A DNA stretch of 7,264 nt from Clostridia bacterium (lineage in GTDB: Bacteria; Bacillota; Clostridia; Oscillospirales; Acutalibacteraceae). The DNA lies in NCBI GenBank assembly GCA_017424125.1, contig JAFPBM010000077.1:1-7264 (forward strand). The letters are read 5' to 3'. This document shows positions 1 through 5,277 of this stretch, in pieces. Every line of letters starts with the position of its first letter. The first letter of the stretch is position 1. A model generated the notes under the pieces. The model was not told where the DNA came from, did no database searches, and worked only from the letters and a program-made list of their open reading frames with translations. A program made the position numbers and the translations under genes.

Positions 1-854
1 ACACATTCACCCGCCTTGAGTTCTACGCCGTCAACCGTTAATTCACCGTCGACACAGAGAATGGATGAAAAACTGTCTTCGCCCACAGAAACTGTTTTCT
101 CGCCTTTTATTTCGTGGCGGATTGCGGTGAAATATTCGCAACTTGCCAAAACGTCGTTTTGCGGTTTGCCAAACGGAATTTTGGGGGCTGTGCGCTCGGT
201 TACGTCAAGTGCTTTATCGATGTGCAGTTCACGCGGTTTTCCGTCCGCGCCCAATCTGCCGAAATCGTACACACGGTAGGTGCAGTTGGAGTTTTGTTGA
301 ATTTCTGCGATTAAAATGCCCTCACCTATTGCGTGGATTGTACCAGCGGTTATAAAGAAGCAGTCGCCCTTTTTAACGGGTACTTTATTAAGCACGTCGG
401 TCAAGGTATTATCATCGATGCGCTTTTTAAACTCCTCGCGACTGATTTCTTCCTTGAATCCGTAATAAAGACAAGCGCCCTCATCACAATCGACAACGTA
501 CCACATTTCGGTCTTGCCAAACTGATTTTCATTTTTAAGAGCATATTCGTCGGTTGGATGAACCTGAACAGAAAGTGACTGTTTTGCGTCTATAAGTTTT
601 ATAAGTATAGGAAAAAACTGAAAACGCTGTGCGTTGTTACCAAGACATTCTTCACCGAGTATATCTATTATTTCGCTTAAAGTTTTACCATCATATTCCC
701 CCTCGGTTCCTATGCTTTGGCCGTCTTTATGACAGGAAAGCACCCAAGCCTCTGCCAGTGGGTTTTTATCGCTTTCCATTTTATAATCGTCACGCAGACG
801 CGTGCCGCCCCAAATATAGTCTTTAAATGCGGGTTTTAGTTTAATTGGCTGCAT
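1..854 (-). CDS. manA: Mannose-6-phosphate isomerase, class I (3' end outside window)
   Basis: Cytosolic zinc enzyme that interconverts mannose 6-phosphate and fructose 6-phosphate, linking mannose to glycolysis and to GDP-mannose supply. I translated 284 codons; the reading frame is open and runs off the left edge. Members of the Firmicute short form are about 315 residues, so roughly 30 C-terminal residues are missing. Visible hallmarks are the N-terminal KDYIWGG (residues 11-17), the cupin metal motif SVQVHP with Q97 and H99, GKTEMWYV with E116, and TAGTIHAIGEG with H174. These match the zinc ligands of the family (one Gln, two His, one Glu). QQNSNCTYRVYDFGR (186-200) is the usual active-site stretch. 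The start was chosen at ATG 854 because GGAGGA (861-866) lies six bases upstream of it; an in-frame ATG at 860 directly abuts this Shine-Dalgarno and is unlikely. The gene is divergent from the membrane protein at 968. No frameshift was seen. Confidence 0.95.
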   Translation of the reverse strand, partial: MQPIKLKPAFKDYIWGGTRLRDDYKMESDKNPLAEAWVLSCHKDGQSIGTEGEYDGKTLSEIIDILGEECLGNNAQRFQFFPILIKLIDAKQSLSVQVHPTDEYALKNENQFGKTEMWYVVDCDEGACLYYGFKEEISREEFKKRIDDNTLTDVLNKVPVKKGDCFFITAGTIHAIGEGILIAEIQQNSNCTYRVYDFGRLGADGKPRELHIDKALDVTERTAPKIPFGKPQNDVLASCEYFTAIRHEIKGEKTVSVGEDSFSSILCVDGELTVDGVELKAGEC

Positions 855-885
855 TTTCATTCCTCCGTACAGTTCATTAACCTAT

Positions 886-914
886 ATTATACGCCTTTTC
901 GCCGCTTTTCGCAA
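886..914 (-). promoter_or_regulatory. manA promoter, sigma-A type
   Basis: Reading the minus strand, TTGCGA (914-909) and TATAAT (891-886) are separated by exactly 17 bases. The -10 is perfect and the -35 matches TTGACA at four of six positions. Transcription would begin near 879, leaving a leader of about 25 bases that contains the GGAGGA ribosome binding site. It is back-to-back with the promoter of the plus-strand gene, with seven bases between the two -35 boxes. Confidence 0.7.
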
Positions 915-921
915 TATTTTG

Positions 922-950
922 TTGCAAATTTTTGTGCTTTTTGTTACAAT
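922..950 (+). promoter_or_regulatory. Promoter for the plus-strand membrane protein gene
   Basis: TTGCAA (922-927) and TACAAT (945-950) are spaced by 17 bases, scoring four of six and five of six against the sigma-A consensus. Transcription would start near 957. That places the upstream in-frame TTG codons at 932, 941 and 950 outside the transcript and supports translation from TTG 968. The predicted leader is very short, about 11 bases, and starts around the GGGTGAT ribosome binding site (957-963). The promoter assignment is by inspection only. Confidence 0.55.
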
Positions 951-967
951 TGTTTCGGGTGATAAAA

Positions 968-1606
968 TTGAAGAAAAATCCTAACATTTTGGAAAGATTG
1001 AAAATCAAGGAAGAAAAAGCCGGAGTCCGTCGTTTATCGGTTGACAGCGCTTTTGGCAAAACCTGTAAAGTGGTTTACATAATATCTTTTGTTTACGCAT
1101 TATGCATTAAACTTATATATATGTTGAGCACCTATTTTCAGGCGTCATACGTTATTAAAAACACAGGCTATGAAAACCTGACTGCGCATCAACTTTCACA
1201 GTATTCGGACGTTAAAAACAGTCTTTTGCTTGTAGGAATCGGCGCAGTACTGCTTATAGCGGCGCTCATACTTCTTTGTAAGCGTATTTTTGCGTTTTCT
1301 CTCCCCATTAACGCCGCCGTAACCGTTACGCTTTGTGTTCATTTTGCTTTCCGTATGAGTGAAACGCTTGAAACCTACGGTCTTGCATCGAGTTACACCT
1401 ATTACCATTTAGCGCCTCTTGCGCTGCTTCTTATTTCAAGCACAGTTTACTGCATTATCGGAATTCGAAACAAGGTGCTTGAAGACAAGGCATACACGGC
1501 TTTTGTTGACAGGCTTTATGAAAACCACAGCAAGGAAATTGAAAATCTTACCGACGAAGAATGGGAAGAATTTTTATCGAATTACGACCCCAGAGATTAC
1601 AGATAA
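968..1606 (+). CDS. Unrecognised four-helix integral membrane protein
   Basis: A 212-residue protein that I cannot assign to a family. The N-terminus is basic (residues 1-34, rich in Lys and Arg). Four hydrophobic stretches follow at about 35-55, 86-104, 108-128 and 147-167. The C-terminal tail of about 45 residues is hydrophilic and strongly acidic, with an EENLTDEEWEEF-like cluster near 190-202. Conserved-looking polar residues inside the membrane part include H125, R129 and E132. The start is taken at TTG 968 because GGGTGATAAAATTG there closely resembles the GGTGATAACATTG start region of the YnzC-like gene at 4078. An upstream frame to TTG 932 is open but would begin before the predicted transcription start. 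It has its own promoter and its own terminator, so it is probably a single-gene unit between manA and spoIIE. Whether it has any part in sporulation is unknown. Confidence 0.8.
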   Translation: MKKNPNILERLKIKEEKAGVRRLSVDSAFGKTCKVVYIISFVYALCIKLIYMLSTYFQASYVIKNTGYENLTAHQLSQYSDVKNSLLLVGIGAVLLIAALILLCKRIFAFSLPINAAVTVTLCVHFAFRMSETLETYGLASSYTYYHLAPLALLLISSTVYCIIGIRNKVLEDKAYTAFVDRLYENHSKEIENLTDEEWEEFLSNYDPRDYR

Positions 1607-1608
1607 CT

Positions 1609-1633
1609 AAAACGGCACTTCGGTGCCGTTTTT
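1609..1633 (+). terminator. Intrinsic terminator with UUCG tetraloop
   Basis: AAAACGGCAC (1609-1618) pairs perfectly with GTGCCGTTTT (1623-1632) around the loop TTCG, a C(UUCG)G arrangement known to be exceptionally stable, and is followed by a T-rich stretch. It begins two bases after the TAA stop of the membrane protein gene and should insulate spoIIE from it. Confidence 0.92.
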
Positions 1634-1666
1634 CTTTTGCTTTATTTTCCATAATACTACACGCAA

Positions 1667-1702
1667 ATATGACAAAATTTACCACTATGCTTGTCCTATA
1701 AT
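1667..1702 (+). promoter_or_regulatory. spoIIE promoter, Spo0A-activated type with long spacer
   Basis: ATGACA (1669-1674, five of six to TTGACA) and a perfect TATAAT (1697-1702) are separated by 22 bases instead of 17. In Bacillus subtilis the Spo0A-dependent spoIIG and spoIIE promoters are known for spacers of 22 and 21 bases, with Spo0A bound over the -35 region. Here a Spo0A-box-like sequence overlaps the -35: TGACAAA (1670-1676) fits TGNCGAA at six of seven positions, and read on the minus strand TTTGTCATAT fits TTTGTCRAAA at eight of ten. Transcription would start near 1708, giving a leader of about 27 bases. No alternative -35 at 17 bases is present (AAAATT there). Direct Spo0A control is an inference. 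Confidence 0.65.
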
Positions 1703-1734
1703 GGATAGGCAGAATTTTTGGTAGGTGGTAATTT

Positions 1735-4041
1735 TTGAGCGAAAACGTTAAAACAAAGGAAAATACTTTAGAAATAAAGGAAATAATAAAGGCCGTTACA
1801 ACCCAAGTCATAACGGCGGTATGCGGTTTTATAACATCAAGGGCTCCCGTTATGCAATCCTTTTCGCCTTTTGGAATCGCATTTACGGCGGGTATGCCGA
1901 AGCCATACATACTATCCGCAGGAATCGGTGCGGCAATAGGATATTTTGCACCCGTTTTGGAGGGTAGTGGTTTTAGATATTTTGCGGCACTTTTTGCCGT
2001 TTGCACCATAAAACTGCTACTATACGGCGTTGGAAAATTAGAGAAAAAAGCGTGGCTTTCGTCGCTTATTTGCTTTTCTGCAACGGCTGTTACGGCACTT
2101 GCCGTAGCCGCGGGCGGCAGCATTTCACCTGTTTATGCTTTGATAGAATCGGTACTTGCGGCGGCAGGTGCGTTTTTTGTGCACAAGACGCAAAAGGCAG
2201 TTTTAAGTTTTCAAGGCAGACTCAGTGGCGAAGACCTTGCGTGCACCGTTATGACCATCAATATATTATTTATGGGGTTATACCCAATTGTGTTTTTGGG
2301 ATTATCAGCAGGGCGTATTCTTGCCGCCGCACTTATTATGACGGTAGCACTTTACGGCAGAGCGGCAGGCGGCGCTATTGCAGGTTGTACCGCGGCATTT
2401 TTTATTATGCTTTGCGGCGGTGAGTTTGCCTCTGCGGCTATAATTTTTGCGGTGGGCGGACTTCTAACGGGCGTGTTTTCACCGCTTGGAAAAATAGTAT
2501 CCGCCATTACTATGGTGGTTTGGGGCGGAATTTCGGCACTCCTTTTTGCAGATAGTGCTTATTCCTACCTTATGTTCAGCGAAACGGCTTTTGGCGCCGT
2601 TATATTTATGTTATTACCAAAAACATTTTGCGTAAAAATTAGCAAATTTTTCACAGCGCCTGTTAACATTCCGTCACTTGAGGGACTGCGACGCGCCCTT
2701 ACCATGCGGCTTTTCTTTGCTTCAAAGGCACTTTCCGACGTATCCGAAACCGTAAAAGAAGTTGCGAGCGAATTATCTCTCATTAACGCGCCTGATTTTG
2801 AGTGGGTTGCACAAAACGTTAAAAACGATGCTTGTAAAGGTTGCTCTCTTTGCAGTTACTGTTGGAGTCGCAAGAAGAAAGCGACAGTTGATGCGCTTTT
2901 ATATATGAGTAAACTTATTAAGGGTGGTGAACGCGAGCCGCAAAACGACGCCCCCACAGAATGGCGCGACCGATGTTTATGGCCTAATCGTGTTGGCAAC
3001 GCAACGGTGCGGTATTATGACGAATTTTCTTCAAAAATAGCGGCAGAAATGCGTATTGAAGAAGTGCGTGGCGTTGTTTCCGACCAGTTTGACGGCATCT
3101 CTAATATGCTTTACGACCTTGCAACCGAGTTTGAACGGTGTGAAGAATTCGACAGTGAACTTGCATCACGTTTTTCGGGTGCACTATGTGATATTGATAT
3201 ACGCGTTACCGACTGCGCCTGTAAAACCGACAAATACGGAAGGCTGAGCATTGAAGCGCGCGTTCCTATTCCGCAAAGCGCAACCGTCAACCGAATGGAT
3301 ATTTTAAAGATAGCAAACGCCGTTTGCGGACGGGAGTTTTGTGCGCCGACCATAACCCGCGCCAAAAATGAGATGTTTATGAGTCTCAGCGAAAAAGCCA
3401 ATTTTACGGTGTCTATAGGCGTTTCACAACACAACTGCAAAGACGGTGTGGTATGCGGCGACGCATATACCGAATTTGACGACGGAAGAGGCAGAACTGT
3501 ACTGATTTTATCCGACGGAATGGGTACGGGCGGACGTGCGGCTGTAGACGGCGCAATGGCATCGGGACTTATGGAAAGACTGCTTAAAGCGGGTTTTGGG
3601 TACGACTGTGCCTTGCGAATCGTTAACTCTTCCCTGCTTTTTAAATCCACCGACGAATCGTTGGCAACGCTTGATATCTCATCCATTGACTTGTTCACAG
3701 GCAAGGTTGAGTTACTTAAGGTTGGTGCGGCTCCCACAGTTATCCGCCGAGGCGGTCGCACAGGCAAAGCACAAAGCACCTCTCTCCCCGCGGGAATTTT
3801 GCGTGATATAGGATTTGATAAGGCAACGGTTAATCTGCGTGCGGGGGATATTTTGCTTATGATGTCGGATGGGGCTGTAAGCGCGGGCACCGACTGGATT
3901 TGTGCCGAACTTGAGGCTTTCCGCGACGGCGAAGCACAAGACCTTGCCGACAAGATTGTACGCCTTGCAAGGCAAAGGCGAACCGACGGACACGACGATG
4001 ATATTACGGTTATTGCGGCAATCCTTGAAAAAGCAATTTAA
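1735..4041 (+). CDS. spoIIE: Stage II sporulation protein E, PP2C-type serine phosphatase
   Basis: A 768-residue membrane phosphatase. In the family it dephosphorylates SpoIIAA, freeing sigma-F in the forespore, and works with FtsZ at the polar septum. Residues 1-20 are polar; about 20-300 hold a run of roughly ten hydrophobic segments; about 300-545 form the cytoplasmic regulatory region, including a cysteine cluster CKGCSLCSYCW (367-377); about 555-768 form the PP2C domain. Metal-binding aspartates are visible in GDAY (D576), SDGMG (D594), MMSDGA (D712) and HDDDITV (D754-D756), so it should be catalytically competent. NSSLLFKSTDESLATLD and SLPAGI are typical SpoIIE stretches. B. subtilis SpoIIE has 827 residues, so this one is slightly short but complete. 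The start is TTG 1735, six bases after AGGTGG (1723-1728). It has its own promoter and lacks the tilS-hpt-ftsH neighbours usual in Bacillus. Confidence 0.97.
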   Translation: MSENVKTKENTLEIKEIIKAVTTQVITAVCGFITSRAPVMQSFSPFGIAFTAGMPKPYILSAGIGAAIGYFAPVLEGSGFRYFAALFAVCTIKLLLYGVGKLEKKAWLSSLICFSATAVTALAVAAGGSISPVYALIESVLAAAGAFFVHKTQKAVLSFQGRLSGEDLACTVMTINILFMGLYPIVFLGLSAGRILAAALIMTVALYGRAAGGAIAGCTAAFFIMLCGGEFASAAIIFAVGGLLTGVFSPLGKIVSAITMVVWGGISALLFADSAYSYLMFSETAFGAVIFMLLPKTFCVKISKFFTAPVNIPSLEGLRRALTMRLFFASKALSDVSETVKEVASELSLINAPDFEWVAQNVKNDACKGCSLCSYCWSRKKKATVDALLYMSKLIKGGEREPQNDAPTEWRDRCLWPNRVGNATVRYYDEFSSKIAAEMRIEEVRGVVSDQFDGISNMLYDLATEFERCEEFDSELASRFSGALCDIDIRVTDCACKTDKYGRLSIEARVPIPQSATVNRMDILKIANAVCGREFCAPTITRAKNEMFMSLSEKANFTVSIGVSQHNCKDGVVCGDAYTEFDDGRGRTVLILSDGMGTGGRAAVDGAMASGLMERLLKAGFGYDCALRIVNSSLLFKSTDESLATLDISSIDLFTGKVELLKVGAAPTVIRRGGRTGKAQSTSLPAGILRDIGFDKATVNLRAGDILLMMSDGAVSAGTDWICAELEAFRDGEAQDLADKIVRLARQRRTDGHDDDITVIAAILEKAI

Positions 4042-4053
4042 TTATGATATAAT
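4025..4053 (+). promoter_or_regulatory. Strong promoter for the YnzC-like gene inside the end of spoIIE
   Basis: TTGAAA (4025-4030) and TATAAT (4048-4053) are separated by 17 bases, matching the sigma-A consensus at 11 of 12 positions. The -35 lies within the last codons of spoIIE and the -10 lies within a 24-base inverted repeat just after its stop. Transcription would start near 4060, about 18 bases before TTG 4078. This lets the small gene be expressed in vegetative cells independently of spoIIE. Confidence 0.7.
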
Positions 4054-4076
4054 GTTATCATAATAGAGGTGATAAC
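4041..4076 (+). repeat. Two overlapping inverted repeats over promoter and ribosome binding site
   Basis: The first repeat has perfect 9-base arms, ATTATGATA (4041-4049) and TATCATAAT (4056-4064), around the loop TAATGT. The second has perfect 7-base arms, GTTATCA (4054-4060) and TGATAAC (4070-4076), around nine bases that hold most of the AGAGGTG ribosome binding site (4065-4071). They share bases 4056-4060, so in RNA they are mutually exclusive. The first covers the -10 box and is placed like a repressor operator. It is all A/T except for one C-G pair per arm and has no U-run, so it is a poor terminator. No known operator (for example LexA, Fur or PerR) fits well. Confidence 0.7.
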
Positions 4077-4077
4077 A

Positions 4078-4281
4078 TTGACACAGGAAAAAATCGACCG
4101 TATAAACGCCCTTGCACGTAAGCAAAAAAGCGAGGGACTTACCGAAGAAGAAAAGGCTGAACAAGCCGTTTTGCGCCGCGAATATATTGAAAGTTACAAG
4201 CGCAGTTTAGTAAGCCAACTTGAAAACACATATATCGTTGAGCCCGACGGAAGCAAGAAAAAAATCACAAGAAAAGATTAA
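4078..4281 (+). CDS. UPF0291 / DUF896 family protein (YnzC-like)
   Basis: A 67-residue soluble protein of the YnzC family. The N-terminal part TQEKIDRINALARKQKSEGL-T-EEEKAEQ and the following LRREYIESYKRSL are the family signature: B. subtilis YnzC has the same pattern of a short helix, a turn at a glycine-threonine and a second long helix, forming a helical hairpin. The tail (about 47-67) is lysine-rich. The molecular function of the family is not established; in B. subtilis the gene sits in the LexA-controlled yneA operon, but no GAAC-N4-GTTC box is seen here. The start was set at TTG 4078, six bases after GAGGTG (4066-4071). The in-frame GTG at 4069 lies inside that Shine-Dalgarno sequence and is rejected. 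It lies 36 bases after spoIIE with its own promoter, and is followed immediately by a terminator. Confidence 0.93.
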   Translation: MTQEKIDRINALARKQKSEGLTEEEKAEQAVLRREYIESYKRSLVSQLENTYIVEPDGSKKKITRKD

Positions 4282-4314
4282 ATGCGTGACGGATTTTCCG
4301 TCACGCATTTTTTT
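4280..4314. terminator. Bidirectional terminator between YnzC-like and epimerase genes
   Basis: A perfect 14-bp stem (4280-4293 with 4297-4310, core ATGCGTGACGGA / TCCGTCACGCAT) with a TTT loop is followed on plus by a run of seven T including the stem end, then A and more T. On minus it is followed by ATTTAATCTTTTCTT, a weaker U-rich tail. It overlaps the stop codon of the YnzC-like gene and lies three bases from the stop of the convergent gene at 4313, so it probably serves both. Confidence 0.92.
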
Positions 4315-5167
4315 ATTTTTCTATGTATTCAATTGCGGTGCTAAAACTTACGCTCTCTCCCGGTTGTAATACCGAAATGCCAACCTGTTCTGTAAGTTCT
4401 ATACTTGTGCAGTAGTGAGCACTTTCGCAACTCCAAGGTTCAATGCAAACAAAGTGTGCATCTTCTGCCGCCCATACGGAAAGAATTGGAAAATCACTGA
4501 TATCAACCCTTATATCATGGTCATAACCATCGCGAATAAGGGTAACCGTTTTTGAATTAAGACCGCCGAAGGTGATTGCTCCCGTACTAAACGTTTCACT
4601 ATCAAGTGGCATGCTGCCATCTTCTTTAATATAACGATAGCCGCATTTTTCACTGTCCAAATTTTTAACAGTGTAGTATTTTTCCTCACCGTCAAACTGG
4701 AATTTAACGCCCTCAAAACCAAGCGGTGCAGGAAAACCGGGGTGAACGCCGATTTCGCAGTAACTTGTCTTACTATCGGTATTTGTAGCGGTTAGCACGT
4801 ACTCTACCTTCTTGCCGTTGAGCACGTATTTCACGCGGAATTCAAAGTTAAAGGGATACTGTTTTAGAGTTTCCTCATTTTGTGTGAGTAAGAAAACAAT
4901 CTCGGTATCCGACTGTGATTCTACAACGTAATCGTTAATTCTTGCAACGCCGTGGCCGCCTATTCCGTACTCTTTACCCTCGTAGATGTATTTCTGCTCG
5001 GGAAGATAACCGACAATCGGATATAGGTTTGGGGCCTTGCCTTTCCAATCTTCCCCGCCTTGGTACAAAAGTTCCACACCATCTTTTGTCAAAATGCTCT
5101 GCATTTCTGCACCGTATGACTCAAGCGTTAAGGTTAAAAACTCGTTTTGTAATTTATAAATCGCCAT
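4313..5167 (-). CDS. Aldose 1-epimerase family protein, LacX-like
   Basis: A 284-residue cytosolic protein of the short LacX/YeaD-like branch of the aldose 1-epimerase superfamily, beta-sandwich fold, which acts on hexoses or hexose phosphates; the exact sugar cannot be told. Seen in order: SYGAEMQSI (17-25), the APNLYPIVGYL loop (45-55), GGHGVARIND (70-79) with H72 and R76, CEIGVHPGF (137-145) with H142, and CIEPWS with E243, the probable catalytic base. The His/His/Glu set corresponds to that of GalM. The start is ATG 5167, six bases after GGTG (5177-5174); GTG codons at 5179 and 5176 fall in or beside the ribosome binding site and are rejected. It is divergent from galM at 5278 with a shared promoter region, and convergent with the YnzC-like gene. 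The two neighbouring epimerases are from clearly different branches rather than a recent duplication. Confidence 0.92.
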   Translation of the reverse strand: MAIYKLQNEFLTLTLESYGAEMQSILTKDGVELLYQGGEDWKGKAPNLYPIVGYLPEQKYIYEGKEYGIGGHGVARINDYVVESQSDTEIVFLLTQNEETLKQYPFNFEFRVKYVLNGKKVEYVLTATNTDSKTSYCEIGVHPGFPAPLGFEGVKFQFDGEEKYYTVKNLDSEKCGYRYIKEDGSMPLDSETFSTGAITFGGLNSKTVTLIRDGYDHDIRVDISDFPILSVWAAEDAHFVCIEPWSCESAHYCTSIELTEQVGISVLQPGESVSFSTAIEYIEK

Positions 5168-5196
5168 ATATATCACCACATTTATTTGATAATAAA

Positions 5197-5225
5197 ATTA
5201 TATTTCATCCAAAAATCTTTGTCAA
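5197..5225 (-). promoter_or_regulatory. Perfect-consensus promoter for the LacX-like gene
   Basis: On the minus strand TTGACA (5225-5220) and TATAAT (5202-5197) are separated by exactly 17 bases, a twelve-of-twelve match to sigma-A consensus. Transcription would start near 5190, about 23 bases before ATG 5167. Such an unmodified promoter usually implies strong expression or control by a repressor. Confidence 0.8.
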
Positions 5226-5238
5226 GAAGATTGACAAA
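5218..5238. repeat. Inverted repeat shared by divergent -35 boxes
   Basis: TTTGTCAA (5218-5225) and TTGACAAA (5231-5238) are perfect 8-base arms around five bases, GAAGA. Each arm contains one -35 hexamer, so a dimeric regulator bound here would cover both promoters. The plus-strand reading TTTGTCAAGA also fits the Spo0A box TTTGTCRAAA at nine of ten positions, though part of that is forced by the TTGACA hexamers themselves. Confidence 0.6.
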
Positions 5239-5259
5239 ATTCTTTAAAAAACCTATACT
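5231..5259 (+). promoter_or_regulatory. galM promoter
   Basis: TTGACA (5231-5236) and TATACT (5254-5259) are separated by 17 bases, eleven of twelve matches to the sigma-A consensus. Transcription would start near 5266, about 12 bases before ATG 5278 and within or just before the TGAGGTG ribosome binding site (5265-5271). The leader is therefore very short, as for the gene at 968. Confidence 0.72.
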
Positions 5260-5277
5260 AAATGTGAGGTGTTTGCA

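Noticed and set aside
333..826. Plus-strand open frames in the left region
   Set aside because: They are antisense to manA, which has conserved active-site motifs across the whole stretch.
932..967. Upstream TTG/GTG starts for the membrane protein gene (932, 941, 950, 959)
   Set aside because: They fall in or upstream of the predicted promoter and have no Shine-Dalgarno sequence; 959 is inside the ribosome binding site of TTG 968.
1548..2123. Minus-strand open frame of 191 codons across the spoIIE start
   Set aside because: It would overlap the end of the membrane gene, the terminator and the spoIIE promoter and 5' end; no family features or start signal.
3111..3953. Long minus-strand open frame (280 codons)
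   Set aside because: It lies wholly antisense to the conserved PP2C part of spoIIE, has low-complexity serine/alanine-rich composition and no ribosome binding site; it is a shadow frame.
4041..4064. Palindrome after spoIIE as an intrinsic terminator
   Set aside because: The stem is nearly all A-T and is followed by AGAGGTG rather than a U-run; its overlap with the -10 box fits an operator better.
4041..4076. LexA, Fur or PerR operator for the YnzC-like gene
   Set aside because: There is no GAAC-N4-GTTC, and the spacing does not fit the 7-1-7 Fur/PerR pattern, although the A-T rich TGATAA half-sites look superficially similar.
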